The notes under the pieces were generated by a model that was not told the DNA's origin, did no database searches, and saw only the letters and a program-made list of their open reading frames with translations. Made by a program: the position numbers and the translations under genes. Below are positions 16,728 to 25,836 of a DNA stretch of 64,000 nucleotides, in pieces (position 1 is the first letter of the stretch; the number at the start of each line of letters is the position of its first letter). The DNA is taken from assembly GCA_017427415.1 (NCBI GenBank), contig JAFRSU010000047.1, positions 124,001-188,000 of the forward strand, written 5' to 3'. This stretch comes from Lachnospiraceae bacterium. Lineage in GTDB: Bacteria; Bacillota; Clostridia; Lachnospirales; Lachnospiraceae.

Positions 16728-17702
16728 TTATTCACCTGCCTTTTCTATGGTTATAAGCTCCGGTCTGTATGACAGAAAATCATTGAGAGGCAGTTTACCG
16801 AAATACTTTCTCTCAGTACCGGATACCGTTATCTTAACCTTTGTAACACCCGAAAGCTCACACAGCGTATTTACTACACTGTATACGGCTGCATCATCGG
16901 TAACACCCGGCAGTTTTGATAAAAACTCCTCACTGAAATCCACATAACAGACACCGTCATATGAACGTACCCTGTTTATCTTTGTGTCCGGATTGATGGT
17001 ATTCCTCATATCCGTCTGGGTATCAAGCGGACCGTCTATAAGCTCTTCTAAGACTACCTCTTCTAACGGCTTCGTACCGTCTATATAGACTTTAAGTATG
17101 GCTTCCCTCAGCATCTTGCCGTTTTCATCCGTATAATATACTACTATTTTTACGTTCTGGTCAAAGCCGTAACTGTCCGAGGAATTATCCACAAAATCAT
17201 CAGGTCCCATAAGCCCTGCAGGCCTGTCATTTAAAGTCAGAGGTTCCCCGTCCACAAAAAACTCCACATACTTTATGCCCTCGATCTGGCATAAGGTCTT
17301 AACTACAGCAGCCCTGCACAATGCCTCTGTAATAGAATCCATCTGCATATATCCTGCCGTGAAATTGATCTCAAGCTGTTCATCCCTGCCGATCTTATAT
17401 GACATGATATCCACATTGTCGGCTATGGCTCTTATGTGTCCCGCTTCTTTCGGACCTTCCGAGAGCAGATTGCACACTTCATTTATCTTAAGCTCCGTAT
17501 CGGTCCCTGTCAGCTTCACATTTTCCCAGTGCAGTGAATCCCGCTCCGGACTTACGCAGTAAATCTTTATCTCGCCATCTTTTGGCTCCGGATCCCTCTT
17601 TATATCTTCATTCGATACCGTACAGGAAGAGCATATAAAAACCAGCAGTACCACCAATACTGCCAAAGTCTTATATAAGTTTTCCCTTACGGATGTCTTC
17701 AT
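16728..17702 (-). CDS. GerMN-domain lipoprotein
   Basis: A 324-residue lipoprotein (signal helix with lipobox FICSSC near residue 25) carrying two GerMN-like modules: one around residues 60-160 and one around 195-310 (IVVYYTDENGKMLRE, VCYVDFSEEF). GerM in Bacillus is needed for sporulation and germination; similar lipoproteins occur beside two-component genes in Clostridia. It starts one base after the histidine kinase stop codon, so it is coupled to the two-component system and could be its target or an accessory sensor. Confidence 0.8.
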   Translation of the reverse strand: MKTSVRENLYKTLAVLVVLLVFICSSCTVSNEDIKRDPEPKDGEIKIYCVSPERDSLHWENVKLTGTDTELKINEVCNLLSEGPKEAGHIRAIADNVDIMSYKIGRDEQLEINFTAGYMQMDSITEALCRAAVVKTLCQIEGIKYVEFFVDGEPLTLNDRPAGLMGPDDFVDNSSDSYGFDQNVKIVVYYTDENGKMLREAILKVYIDGTKPLEEVVLEELIDGPLDTQTDMRNTINPDTKINRVRSYDGVCYVDFSEEFLSKLPGVTDDAAVYSVVNTLCELSGVTKVKITVSGTERKYFGKLPLNDFLSYRPELITIEKAGE

Positions 17703-17703
17703 G

Positions 17704-19152
17704 TCAGTTGCTCCTGTTATCTACGAACGAAAGAGGCACCTTCACTGTAAAGGTAGTGCCTTCACCTTCCTTGCTGTCCACTTTCAGCTGTCCGTTATGC
17801 ATAAGTATTACGCTCTTTGTGATACTGAGTCCCAGTCCGGTACCGCCGGTCTTTCTGGCTCTCATCTTATCCACTCTGTAAAATCTGTCAAATATGAATT
17901 TCTGGCTTTCCTCGGGTATTCCTATACCGTTATCCGATACATTGACCGTGAAATACTTGTGGTCCGAATCGAGGGTAACCTTTACCCAGCCGCCTTCTTT
18001 ATTGTATTTTACGGCATTCTCTATAAGGTTTGAAATGGCAAGCATCATCTTTACTTCATCCACCTCAGCCTCAACCTTACGATAGCTCTCATATATAAGG
18101 TCTACGTTCTGTGCCTGCGCTATCGGTTTTAAGCGCTTCATAAGTATTTCAAGCATCTCATTGACAGCAACAGTAGCTATATGCAGCTCACCGTTTTTCC
18201 TGTCAAGCTTGACCAGTTCAAGCAGATCGGTTATAATCCTGTTTTCCCTGTCTATCTCCGCATTGATATCTCCCAAGAACTCCCTGTATACCTCAGGCGG
18301 GGCATCGGGCTGCATCACCAGTGAATCGGCAAGTATCTTGATGGAAGTCAGAGGGGTCTTAAGCTCATGGGACACATTTGATACAAATTCCTGACGGGAA
18401 TCTTCCACGCTCTGCAGACGTGAGATCAAATTATTATACGCCTCCGTCATTTCCTCCAGCTCGACAAAGCTGTTCATAACGATCCTGTCATCGATATAGC
18501 CTTCACGGATATGCTCGATGGAATTGGTTACCTTTTTGATGGAATTGGATACTCTCCTCGAATGCCATATGGCGTATACCACTACAAGTACGGCTACAGG
18601 TATGATGATAAGGATCAGGCTTTTGCCCAATTTATCTGTCTCATCATATTCCTTGGCTATGGAAAAAGAGAAAACGATAACACCGTTCAGTCCTTCCTCT
18701 TTTGAGGAAGTATACTCACTTATAGGATAATAGATCTCCATTCTCTTATTATCCTCATCATGGTATTCGGCTGTCTGATTGTTAAGTGCATTGATAACAT
18801 ATGTTGAGATAAGAGTTTTGTCTGTTTCCAGATCATATGTATCGGTGATACATCTTAAGTTAGAATCAATAATGATTATCCTGCCGCCGTATATATCGGC
18901 CGTCGTACGCATATCACGGGTTATGCCGGTATTTTCGCCCTTATTGGCCAGATAAGCATTCAGATATATTTTTCTTGCGATCTCCTCGCAGCATTTTATG
19001 ACTTCTTTTTTCTTGCTTTCGATCAGGTTATTCCTGTTGATGGATACCGTTGTCGGCAAAAGTACCACACATGCCAGCGTAAAGCAGAATACATCCGTAA
19101 GGAAAGTAGTGACCTTTAAGCTTTTGAAAAAGAAGAAGAATTTTTTAATCAT
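17704..19152 (-). CDS. Membrane sensor histidine kinase (WalK/PhoR-like)
   Basis: A 482-residue kinase: helix at residues ~10-35, an extracytoplasmic sensor of ~130 residues, second helix, HAMP, HisKA with SHELKTPLTS near 260, and a HATPase_c domain (N box NLIENAVKYN, G1 DNGIGIPEE, G2 GGTGLGLSI). Preferred start is the ATG at 19152, which has GGAG upstream and overlaps the regulator stop by 8 bases (ATGATTAA); a longer frame from 19200 would lie inside the regulator. Domain order and pairing resemble the cell-envelope WalRK/PhoPR class; the signal is unknown. Confidence 0.9.
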   Translation of the reverse strand: MIKKFFFFFKSLKVTTFLTDVFCFTLACVVLLPTTVSINRNNLIESKKKEVIKCCEEIARKIYLNAYLANKGENTGITRDMRTTADIYGGRIIIIDSNLRCITDTYDLETDKTLISTYVINALNNQTAEYHDEDNKRMEIYYPISEYTSSKEEGLNGVIVFSFSIAKEYDETDKLGKSLILIIIPVAVLVVVYAIWHSRRVSNSIKKVTNSIEHIREGYIDDRIVMNSFVELEEMTEAYNNLISRLQSVEDSRQEFVSNVSHELKTPLTSIKILADSLVMQPDAPPEVYREFLGDINAEIDRENRIITDLLELVKLDRKNGELHIATVAVNEMLEILMKRLKPIAQAQNVDLIYESYRKVEAEVDEVKMMLAISNLIENAVKYNKEGGWVKVTLDSDHKYFTVNVSDNGIGIPEESQKFIFDRFYRVDKMRARKTGGTGLGLSITKSVILMHNGQLKVDSKEGEGTTFTVKVPLSFVDNRSN

Positions 19153-19837
19153 GGAAATAGTATCCTGCTCCCCACTTCGTGTATACATACTTAGGTTCAC
19201 TCGGGTTGGTTTCTACCTTTTCCCTGAGACGTCTTACATGTACATCAACCGTTCTGACATCTCCGGGGAAATCCTCGCCCCAGATGATCTTAAGTAACAT
19301 CTCCCTGCTGTATACGGTATTGGGATGGGTAACCAAGAGTTCCAATATATCAAATTCCTTTGAAGTAAGGTTGATATTCTTTCCTGCGATAACAACTATC
19401 TTATTGCGGTGATCCATTTTAAGATCCTTGAATACGAAGATATTATCATCCTTTTTCTCAGGTACGGCCTTAGTACTGTTTCTTCTCATGACAGCCTTGA
19501 TCCTGGCCTTTACCTCCATGATATTGAAAGGCTTTGTGATATAATCATCGGCACCGTATTCAAGTCCCAGGATCTTATCACTGTCCTCGGACTTAGCCGT
19601 AAGCATGATAATGGGCATATTTGAAAACTCTCTTATCCTCTGGCATACCTCGTAACCGGAGAAAACGGGAAGCATGACATCAAGAAGTACACAGTCGTAC
19701 TCCTTCTGCTTTGCCATCTCTATAGCCTGCTGTCCGTCGTAAGCACAGTCAACCTCCATCTTGTCCTGTGAAAGATTGAACTTTATACCTTTTACAATAA
19801 GTTCCTCATCGTCTACTACAAGAATCCTAGCTGCCAT
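19145..19837 (-). CDS. OmpR-family response regulator
   Basis: A 230-residue regulator: receiver domain with phospho-acceptor D in CVLLDVMLP near residue 53, acidic pair in VVDDEE, conserved K in YITKPFN near 103, and a C-terminal winged helix (VDVHVRRLREKVE near 205). The ATG at 19837 has GAGGAGG upstream; the longer frame to 19930 runs into comEA and lacks a site. Cotranscribed with the kinase. Confidence 0.93.
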   Translation of the reverse strand: MAARILVVDDEELIVKGIKFNLSQDKMEVDCAYDGQQAIEMAKQKEYDCVLLDVMLPVFSGYEVCQRIREFSNMPIIMLTAKSEDSDKILGLEYGADDYITKPFNIMEVKARIKAVMRRNSTKAVPEKKDDNIFVFKDLKMDHRNKIVVIAGKNINLTSKEFDILELLVTHPNTVYSREMLLKIIWGEDFPGDVRTVDVHVRRLREKVETNPSEPKYVYTKWGAGYYFHD

Positions 19838-19883
19838 CGTTTCCTCCTCTTTTGACCGGGTTGATATCCGGCTTATATACAAG

Positions 19884-20387
19884 CTAACTGCCGCAGTAAA
19901 TATCATCCCTGATCTTGTTAAATATCCCATCTTTTATCCCCTTTACCTTCATGATATCCTCTATCCGGGTAAAAGGACCGTTCTTTTCCCTGTATTCGAT
20001 TATATCCTTAGCTCTTTTTTCGCCTATGCCGTTTAAGCCGGTAAGTTCTTTTATGCCTGCAGTATTGATATCGACTCTTCCTGCATGTCCGTCATTACCC
20101 AGACTTTCAGTTTTTTCTCCGGTAACTTCTTCTTTATCGCCGCTGTTATCAGCTTGAGGATAAACAGTAATACAGGTAACAGCTTCCGGTGTGACAAAAG
20201 CAGTTTTATTTTTGATCTCTTTTGATCCATAGATATCTCCCTGACTTCCGGTCATATCTTCATTATCCGACGAATTCAGATAGACCAGACCCAAAACAGC
20301 AAATAAAATACCCCCGAAAATCTTAGCCAAAAACTTCAATTTCCGGTTAAATTCTTCTTTCTTCTTTTTCTGAGCCCTGGTGAGCAT
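19884..20387 (-). CDS. comEA: ComEA-family helix-hairpin-helix DNA-binding protein
   Basis: A 167-residue protein with an N-terminal basic stretch and membrane helix (residues 20-42), a ~60-residue variable segment, and a C-terminal double helix-hairpin-helix domain (VDINTAGIKELTGLNGIGEK, then IEDIMKVKGI). ComEA is the membrane-anchored DNA receptor that hands DNA to ComEC, encoded 3 kb downstream in the same run. The start has AAAGGAG upstream. Forty-six bases separate it from the regulator. Confidence 0.88.
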   Translation of the reverse strand: MLTRAQKKKKEEFNRKLKFLAKIFGGILFAVLGLVYLNSSDNEDMTGSQGDIYGSKEIKNKTAFVTPEAVTCITVYPQADNSGDKEEVTGEKTESLGNDGHAGRVDINTAGIKELTGLNGIGEKRAKDIIEYREKNGPFTRIEDIMKVKGIKDGIFNKIRDDIYCGS

Positions 20388-20447
20388 ACTATTCTCCTTT
20401 ATATTATTACATTTTTGTTAAGAAAACAAGTAAAAAATTATTTTTTA

Positions 20448-20476
20448 TTGCAATATTTAAATAAAACATTTATAAT
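20448..20476 (+). promoter_or_regulatory. Promoter of proA
   Basis: TTGCAA (20448-20453), 17-bp spacer, perfect TATAAT (20471-20476). Transcription would start near 20483, giving a leader of ~26 nt with GGAGG. It lies in the divergent gap with comEA. Confidence 0.75.
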
Positions 20477-20508
20477 ACATGAAAACTAAAGATTTACGGA
20501 GGCTTACA

Positions 20509-21786
20509 ATGAACGTAACAGAGAAAGCCATACTATTAAAAAAGGACAGTGCCAAGCTTGCTTCCACATCACTTGAGCTTAGGAACAATGCCTTAAAAGT
20601 GATAGCCGAGGCGATCAAAGCAAACGCCGAAGCCATATTTGCAGCCAATCACGAAGACATGGACGAAGCCGAAAAAAACGGTGTAGCTCCTTCAGTCATG
20701 AAGCGCCTTAAGTTCGGCGAAGACAAGCTTGCTTCTTCGGTAGAAGGTATCAGATCCCTTATCACTCTTCCCGACCCGCTGAATGTAGTCACAATGAAGA
20801 GAAGTCTTGATGAAGGACTTACTCTCACTCGTTCCACATGCCCTATCGGTGTCATCGGTTTTATATTTGAGGCACGTCCCGATGCGCTTATCCAGATATC
20901 CGCACTATCCCTTAAAAGCGGCAACTGCTGTATATTAAAAGGCGGAAGTGAGACAAAGAAAACAAACAGGGTACTTTTTGATATCATATATAAAGCAGCC
21001 GTATCGGCAGGACTTCCCGAAGGATGCCTTGCACAGGCAGAGGACCGTTCCGAGATCAAAGAGCTGCTCACATGCGATAAGTATATAGACCTTCTTATCC
21101 CCAGAGGCTCAAACGCATTTGTAAGATATTGCATGGATAATACCAAGATCCCCGTTATGGGCCATGCTGACGGTATATGCCACATATATGTTGACAAAAA
21201 TGCAGATTTTGATATGGCACTTTCCATCATTGTGGATGCCAAGACCCAGTACAGTGCGGTATGCAATGCAGTAGAGACAGTACTTGTGGATAAAGCTATA
21301 GTCGGCACCTTCCTGCCCAAGCTTTTCGCAGCATTAAAGGATGCAGGCGTCAAGATGAACGGCAACAAAGCTGTAGCCGATATCATTGATTGTAATCTTA
21401 TGGATGATGATGGATACAAAAACGAATATCTCGACAAAGAGATATCCATAAAGATCGCCGATAATATCGATGAAGCCATCTCCCATATCAATACATACGG
21501 TTCTCATCACACCGACTGCATCATAACCGCTGATGAAACAGCACGTGATCATTTCCAGACTATGGTAGATTCAGCCAACGTATACTGCAACTGCTCCACA
21601 AGATTTGCGGACGGCTACAGATACGGCTTTGGTGCCGAAGTAGGCATCAGTACCGGCAAAATGCCTCCCAGAGGTCCCGTCGGACTTGAGGGGCTTGTAA
21701 CATATAAATACAAGATGATAGGAAACGGCCATACAGTCGCTCCCTACTGTGATGGTACTAAAGAATTCCATTTTAAGGATATGTGA
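20509..21786 (+). CDS. proA: Glutamate-5-semialdehyde dehydrogenase (gamma-glutamyl phosphate reductase)
   Basis: A 425-residue NADPH-dependent enzyme of proline synthesis. Family blocks: CPIGVIGFIFEARPD near residue 110, LKGGSE near 145, the catalytic-cysteine region TQYSAVCNAVETVLV near 250, and GFGAEVGISTGK near 380. The ATG at 20509 has CGGAGG upstream and a promoter placed to match; an in-frame ATG at 20479 would fall at the transcription start. No proB is adjacent. A terminator follows. Confidence 0.95.
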   Translation: MNVTEKAILLKKDSAKLASTSLELRNNALKVIAEAIKANAEAIFAANHEDMDEAEKNGVAPSVMKRLKFGEDKLASSVEGIRSLITLPDPLNVVTMKRSLDEGLTLTRSTCPIGVIGFIFEARPDALIQISALSLKSGNCCILKGGSETKKTNRVLFDIIYKAAVSAGLPEGCLAQAEDRSEIKELLTCDKYIDLLIPRGSNAFVRYCMDNTKIPVMGHADGICHIYVDKNADFDMALSIIVDAKTQYSAVCNAVETVLVDKAIVGTFLPKLFAALKDAGVKMNGNKAVADIIDCNLMDDDGYKNEYLDKEISIKIADNIDEAISHINTYGSHHTDCIITADETARDHFQTMVDSANVYCNCSTRFADGYRYGFGAEVGISTGKMPPRGPVGLEGLVTYKYKMIGNGHTVAPYCDGTKEFHFKDM

Positions 21787-21841
21787 GTCCTTAAAAGGAT
21801 TACAGATAAAATGATATTTGTATAAATAATATTTGGTTTTT

Positions 21842-21876
21842 CGGGCAGGATGGATTTTACCATTCTGCCCGTTTTT
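21842..21876 (+). terminator. Rho-independent terminator of proA
   Basis: CGGGCAGGATGG and CCATTCTGCCCG pair around ATTTTA, followed by TTTTT. The stem is 12 bp with one G-T pair. Confidence 0.9.
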
Positions 21877-21908
21877 CATGCTGTCTTTAAGAAAACAGTG
21901 ATCATAGA

Positions 21909-22160
21909 TCAGTCTCTTCTTCTTTTCTCTATCTTCTTAGGACCTTCTACGGTCTCTGAATTGTTTTTCATCTCAGCCTTACGTGAATACGAATCAGCTT
22001 CTACAGCCCCATGTCTCACAGTATCCGAAGCCTGAGGTCCGTGTCCGTGCCTTCCCTCATGATGTCCGTGATGGGATCTTTTTCTGCCTTCATCACTGCT
22101 CTCGGAAGAGTCATCAGAACTGCCTCCTAAGAAAAAACTCAATAATTTCAACAAACTCAT
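21909..22160 (-). CDS. Small Ser/Asp- and His-rich protein, unrecognised
   Basis: An 83-residue protein with a hydrophobic start (MSLLKLLSFFLGG), a Ser-Asp-Glu cluster, a histidine/glycine cluster (HHGHHEGRHGHG near residue 32), and a basic end (KRRRD). GAGGAG lies upstream. It begins 24 bases after the lipoprotein gene at 22185, so the two are probably cotranscribed. The His cluster could bind metal; no known domain is seen. Confidence 0.6.
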   Translation of the reverse strand: MSLLKLLSFFLGGSSDDSSESSDEGRKRSHHGHHEGRHGHGPQASDTVRHGAVEADSYSRKAEMKNNSETVEGPKKIEKRRRD

Positions 22161-22184
22161 GCTATTCTCCTCTCTTAAACAACA

Positions 22185-23966
22185 TTATTCTGTGTAAGTT
22201 CCCTGAACTGCTACTGCTACACACCCGGTATAATCCTCGTCACCGGCCATGGGTTCAAAATAAATATAGAATCCTCTGTAAGGATATGCTGCTTCAAATT
22301 CCTTATATGTTGCCTTATAGTGAAGTATTATGTTTTGCCAGTCAAGTAAAGTAAATTCGGTGTTTTCATCAACATAGAATATAAACGGCTCTTTATGTGA
22401 CCATTCAAACTCATATTCATCATAATCGGCAGGATATCCGTATTCAACCTTTATATCCTCGGGAGTATCCGGATTGATATACAAATATTCCTTGGCCTTA
22501 TATGCCTTCAAGTCGTCCTTGTCTTCGGATTCGACTCTTTCAAGGAAAGCCTGTATCGAACTGTATCCTTCTGTATCAAATACTTTTGTGTAAGTAAGAC
22601 CTATATATTCACCTATGGGATGTCCGTCTCCGTCCACAATCTCATCTTCCGGATATCTGAATATAAATACTCTGAGCTTACCCTCATCATCGGTACACAT
22701 ATCTATGCGCCAGTCGGTATAATCTTCCGGTACTGCCTCCACACACCAGCCGTAATCAAGTCCGTCGGCTATGCCGTAATTATAATACACTTCTTTCATA
22801 TCCCACATATTTAAGTCGAGGATATCACAATCGATCTTATCCCCATCCTTATATGCAGACAACAGGATATCCACTCCATCGCTGTCTATATTTACTTCAG
22901 AGAATATCTCAGCACCGTCATTCCATTCCATATCTCTCTCGTAATTATATGAGATATGTTCGTTTCTGGTATCGATGGAACCTGACTCCAGTATCCAGCT
23001 GCCGTTAAGCGTATCCATCTTTTCATTATAATATCCTGAAAATGCTATATAATTCTCATCCAGCAGCTGCTCATACATCTGGTCGAAGGCATCTTTTAAT
23101 TGCTCATCACATACATACGGATAATAAGGAAGCAGATCATTATATTCAACATAAAGCTTCGTCCCGCCAAACTCAGGTTCGGTTACTCTTGAGACAGCAG
23201 CATCATATTCATCAAGACTTGAGATCTCCTCACCGTTTATCATATATAAGGGAGTCTCATTCTCCTCGGCATATATCTCATCGACAACTACCGGATTATA
23301 TTCGGGATCGATATTGAATGTCGTAAGGTTTGTTACACCCATGTTCATGAAACTGCTGATGACCTTGTTTTCCTTCTTAATATAGGAAAATCCGCCGTAA
23401 CAGCCGAACTGGCCTGCTTCTTTGGGTTCACCGTTATTGTAGAATATCACACGTACACCGCTTGCATGGTAGTCCGCATCAGCTATAAGAAGTTCAGGTA
23501 AGTCGTCATTGTCAATAAGGGCCAGCCCGAAACGCATGGTATCGAAAAGAGTATACTCCGGCTCATCCATGCAGTTTCTTACATACTCATAATAAGTATC
23601 GAAAACACCCTGCATATCAGGCAGTTCGCTGACTTCGGGGCCTGCGGGTATATTAGGTGTCGGCTCCGGTGTTACCTCAGGAGTGGGCTCTTCTGTAGGT
23701 GTAGGTTCTTCAGTAGGTGAAGGTTCATCCGTAGGAGTGATCACAGGGTCCTCTGTAGGTATCGCGGGACCGGTCATATCCGGTCCGTCAGTAGGGGTCT
23801 CGGTCACGGTTGTCTGAGGCACATCCGTTACCTCCGTTTCATTCTCAGTCCTTCTGCGTCTTCCACTGGTCTCTTCCTCATCTTTAGAGCATGCACACAG
23901 CGAAAACACCAGCATGCACATGATAAGTAACAGACCGAATTTTCTTAAAAACTGTACTTTTTTCAT
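22185..23966 (-). CDS. Large lipoprotein with Pro-Thr linker, unknown domain
   Basis: A 593-residue lipoprotein (lipobox SLCAC near residue 25), a Pro/Thr/Glu-rich spacer at residues ~40-110, and an acidic, aromatic-rich C-terminal region of ~480 residues that I do not recognise. The first ~150 residues after the linker (DNDDLPELLIAD) resemble domains of other Clostridia surface lipoproteins with FG-GAP-like or VCBS-like strands; weak. It would be anchored outside the membrane. The Pro-Thr linker style matches the lipoprotein at 10221. Confidence 0.75.
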   Translation of the reverse strand: MKKVQFLRKFGLLLIMCMLVFSLCACSKDEEETSGRRRRTENETEVTDVPQTTVTETPTDGPDMTGPAIPTEDPVITPTDEPSPTEEPTPTEEPTPEVTPEPTPNIPAGPEVSELPDMQGVFDTYYEYVRNCMDEPEYTLFDTMRFGLALIDNDDLPELLIADADYHASGVRVIFYNNGEPKEAGQFGCYGGFSYIKKENKVISSFMNMGVTNLTTFNIDPEYNPVVVDEIYAEENETPLYMINGEEISSLDEYDAAVSRVTEPEFGGTKLYVEYNDLLPYYPYVCDEQLKDAFDQMYEQLLDENYIAFSGYYNEKMDTLNGSWILESGSIDTRNEHISYNYERDMEWNDGAEIFSEVNIDSDGVDILLSAYKDGDKIDCDILDLNMWDMKEVYYNYGIADGLDYGWCVEAVPEDYTDWRIDMCTDDEGKLRVFIFRYPEDEIVDGDGHPIGEYIGLTYTKVFDTEGYSSIQAFLERVESEDKDDLKAYKAKEYLYINPDTPEDIKVEYGYPADYDEYEFEWSHKEPFIFYVDENTEFTLLDWQNIILHYKATYKEFEAAYPYRGFYIYFEPMAGDEDYTGCVAVAVQGTYTE

Positions 23967-23995
23967 CTTGACTCCTTTTTTTCTATGATGTTTTT

Positions 23996-24043
23996 GTCAT
24001 CCTGAGTGGGAGGGGCAATTCATTATATTTAACGATGGATCTT
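23996..24043. repeat. Diverged family A repeat copy
   Basis: GTCATCCTGAG at 23996-24006 matches the family exactly; the distal half is degraded to ATGGATCTT at 24034-24042. It sits between the stop of the GH13 gene and the lipoprotein start. Confidence 0.5.
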
Positions 24044-24046
24044 AAC

Positions 24047-25465
24047 CTACACGGCCATAAAAACAGCACCCGAACAAGGCGGAAGCTTCATCTCGTAATA
24101 ACGGTTACCGGACGATTCAACATATGTCTCTTTAATGTCGATCATTTTTATCAGTCCGCCCTCAGCCTTACCTTTAGCCTCACCCTTTACATCGGCACCC
24201 GTGACTAAGATAAAACGGCGTAACGTATCACTGTCGGCATTAAACCGTACCGTTGCCTCATTTTCGTCATTATTGACCGCAACATATACATGCCTGTCAT
24301 TTGTTTCCCTTGCAAATACATACTGTCTGTTGGTAAGCACTATCTGTCTGTATCCGCCGTACGAAAGTGCCTCCGTCACACCAGGGTACGAACGTATGGT
24401 AGAAAGCACTCCGAAAAACGAAGATACCATATCTTCCTCATAATCTTCAGCCTTCATGCAGGGTCTGAGCGATGCATCGGAATACTTCTCCTTTTTACCC
24501 TCTATGGCAAATTCCGAACCGTAATATATTGAAGGGATACCGGGTAAAGTATATAGTAAAACATGCACAGGTACGAAATGAGCCTTGTTGTTCAGCTTGG
24601 TATATATCCTCTCAACATCATGGTTATCCGTAAAATTGTAAAGCATGCAGCCTTCGTTGCGATTAACACCCATATCCTGAAGACGCTTTACCGTATGTGC
24701 TATCTCAAAGTAATTATGATCGTTGTGGCCTGAGTATAGTGCTTTATGCAGATGATAGTTGGTCACCGAATGAAGCGTTCCTTCATTCACCCATCTCACA
24801 TACTCACCGTGTATTACCTCACCCATAAGCCAGAATTCGGGTTTTATGGTATTAGCCAGGCTTCTTAACTGCTTCATAAAGTCAAAATTCAGCACATCCG
24901 CAGCATCCAGCCTTATACCGTCCACATCAAACTCGCTTACCCAGAATCTCACTACATCAAAAAGATAATCTCTTACCGTCTGATTCCATAAGTTGAGCTT
25001 TACCAGGATATTGTACCCGCCCCAGTTATCATAAGAGAAGCCGTCATTAAACTCGTTATTCCCAAAGAAGTTGACATTGCAGAACCAGTCCTTATATGGT
25101 GAGCCTTCTCTTTTTTCTTTCAGATCCTTAAAAGCAAAGAAATCACGGCCCACATGATTGAACACTCCGTCAAATATGACCTTTATGCCGTTATCATGGC
25201 ACTTTGCGACAAAAGCTTTAAGGTCATCATTTGTTCCGAGCCTTCCGTCCAGCTTTTTATAATCCGTGGTGTCATATCCATGGCTCTTCGACTCAAATAA
25301 CGGTCCGATATATATAGCCCCGCACCCGATCTCTTTTATGTGCGGGATCCATTTTTCTATATCCTTTATCCTTGATACGGGCTCACCGTAAGGGTTATCA
25401 AACGGAGCCCCCGTCATCCCTAACGGGTATATATGATAAAAGACAGTTTCATTATACCAGGACAT
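24047..25465 (-). CDS. GH13 alpha-amylase-family enzyme, probably intracellular maltodextrin hydrolase
   Basis: A 472-residue TIM-barrel enzyme with the GH13 conserved regions: DGVFNHVGRD near residue 98 (region I), GIRLDAADV near 190 (region II, nucleophile D), GEVIHG near 225 (region III, acid/base E), and FTDNHD near 285 (region IV). A short C-terminal beta domain follows. No signal peptide. Cyclomaltodextrinase/neopullulanase-type activity is the closest fit. The ATG at 25465 has GGAG seven bases upstream, overlapping an earlier in-frame ATG at 25477. Confidence 0.9.
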   Translation of the reverse strand: MSWYNETVFYHIYPLGMTGAPFDNPYGEPVSRIKDIEKWIPHIKEIGCGAIYIGPLFESKSHGYDTTDYKKLDGRLGTNDDLKAFVAKCHDNGIKVIFDGVFNHVGRDFFAFKDLKEKREGSPYKDWFCNVNFFGNNEFNDGFSYDNWGGYNILVKLNLWNQTVRDYLFDVVRFWVSEFDVDGIRLDAADVLNFDFMKQLRSLANTIKPEFWLMGEVIHGEYVRWVNEGTLHSVTNYHLHKALYSGHNDHNYFEIAHTVKRLQDMGVNRNEGCMLYNFTDNHDVERIYTKLNNKAHFVPVHVLLYTLPGIPSIYYGSEFAIEGKKEKYSDASLRPCMKAEDYEEDMVSSFFGVLSTIRSYPGVTEALSYGGYRQIVLTNRQYVFARETNDRHVYVAVNNDENEATVRFNADSDTLRRFILVTGADVKGEAKGKAEGGLIKMIDIKETYVESSGNRYYEMKLPPCSGAVFMAV

Positions 25466-25506
25466 TTTTTTCTCCATATGGTCTAATTATATAATGCAAG
25501 CAAAAT

Positions 25507-25537
25507 AATGTCATCCTGAGCGTAGCGAAGGATCTTT
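25507..25537. repeat. Left terminal repeat of the GIY-YIG element (family A)
   Basis: Starts ATGTCATCCTGAGCG, then TAGCGAAGGATCTTT. One mismatch to the inverted right copy. Confidence 0.85.
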
Positions 25538-25821
25538 TATACTTCAACAGACAATTCATTCCACTTAGGATTTATGCTCTCAATAAGCATGATCTTTTTA
25601 TCTTTGTTCCATCCTTTAAGCTGCTTTTCTCTTGAAATTGCAGCTTCAACATCATTCATCTCTTCAAGATATACAAGCTTATAAACATTATATTTTTTTG
25701 TAAAACCATCAATCAATTTATTTTTGTGCTCATATATTCGTCTTGCTATATTATTTGTAACACCAATATATAAAACTTTATTATTCCAATTTGTAATTAT
25801 GTACACATAATAATGATTCAT
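25537..25821 (-). CDS. GIY-YIG nuclease-domain protein (UPF0213/YhbQ-like)
   Basis: A 94-residue single-domain protein. The motif pair is YVYIITN near residue 5 (the GIY strand) and VLYIGVTNN near 16 (the YIG strand), followed by the conserved R in IARRIYEHK near 28 and a catalytic-type E in LVYLEEMND near 52, then NRE-like ISREKQLKGW near 62. This length and layout match the small stand-alone GIY-YIG family rather than UvrC or homing enzymes. AGAGG precedes the ATG. It is the only gene between two inverted family A repeats. DNA cleavage is inferred from the fold. Confidence 0.9.
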   Translation of the reverse strand: MNHYYVYIITNWNNKVLYIGVTNNIARRIYEHKNKLIDGFTKKYNVYKLVYLEEMNDVEAAISREKQLKGWNKDKKIMLIESINPKWNELSVEV

Positions 25822-25836
25822 GTAACCTCTAATGAT

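Noticed and set aside
19838..19930. N-terminal extension of the response regulator
   Set aside because: The extension overlaps comEA and has no ribosome binding site, while the ATG at 19837 has GAGGAGG upstream.
20649..21491. 280-codon open frame antisense to proA
   Set aside because: Serine-rich mirror of a conserved enzyme; proA motifs on the plus strand are unambiguous.
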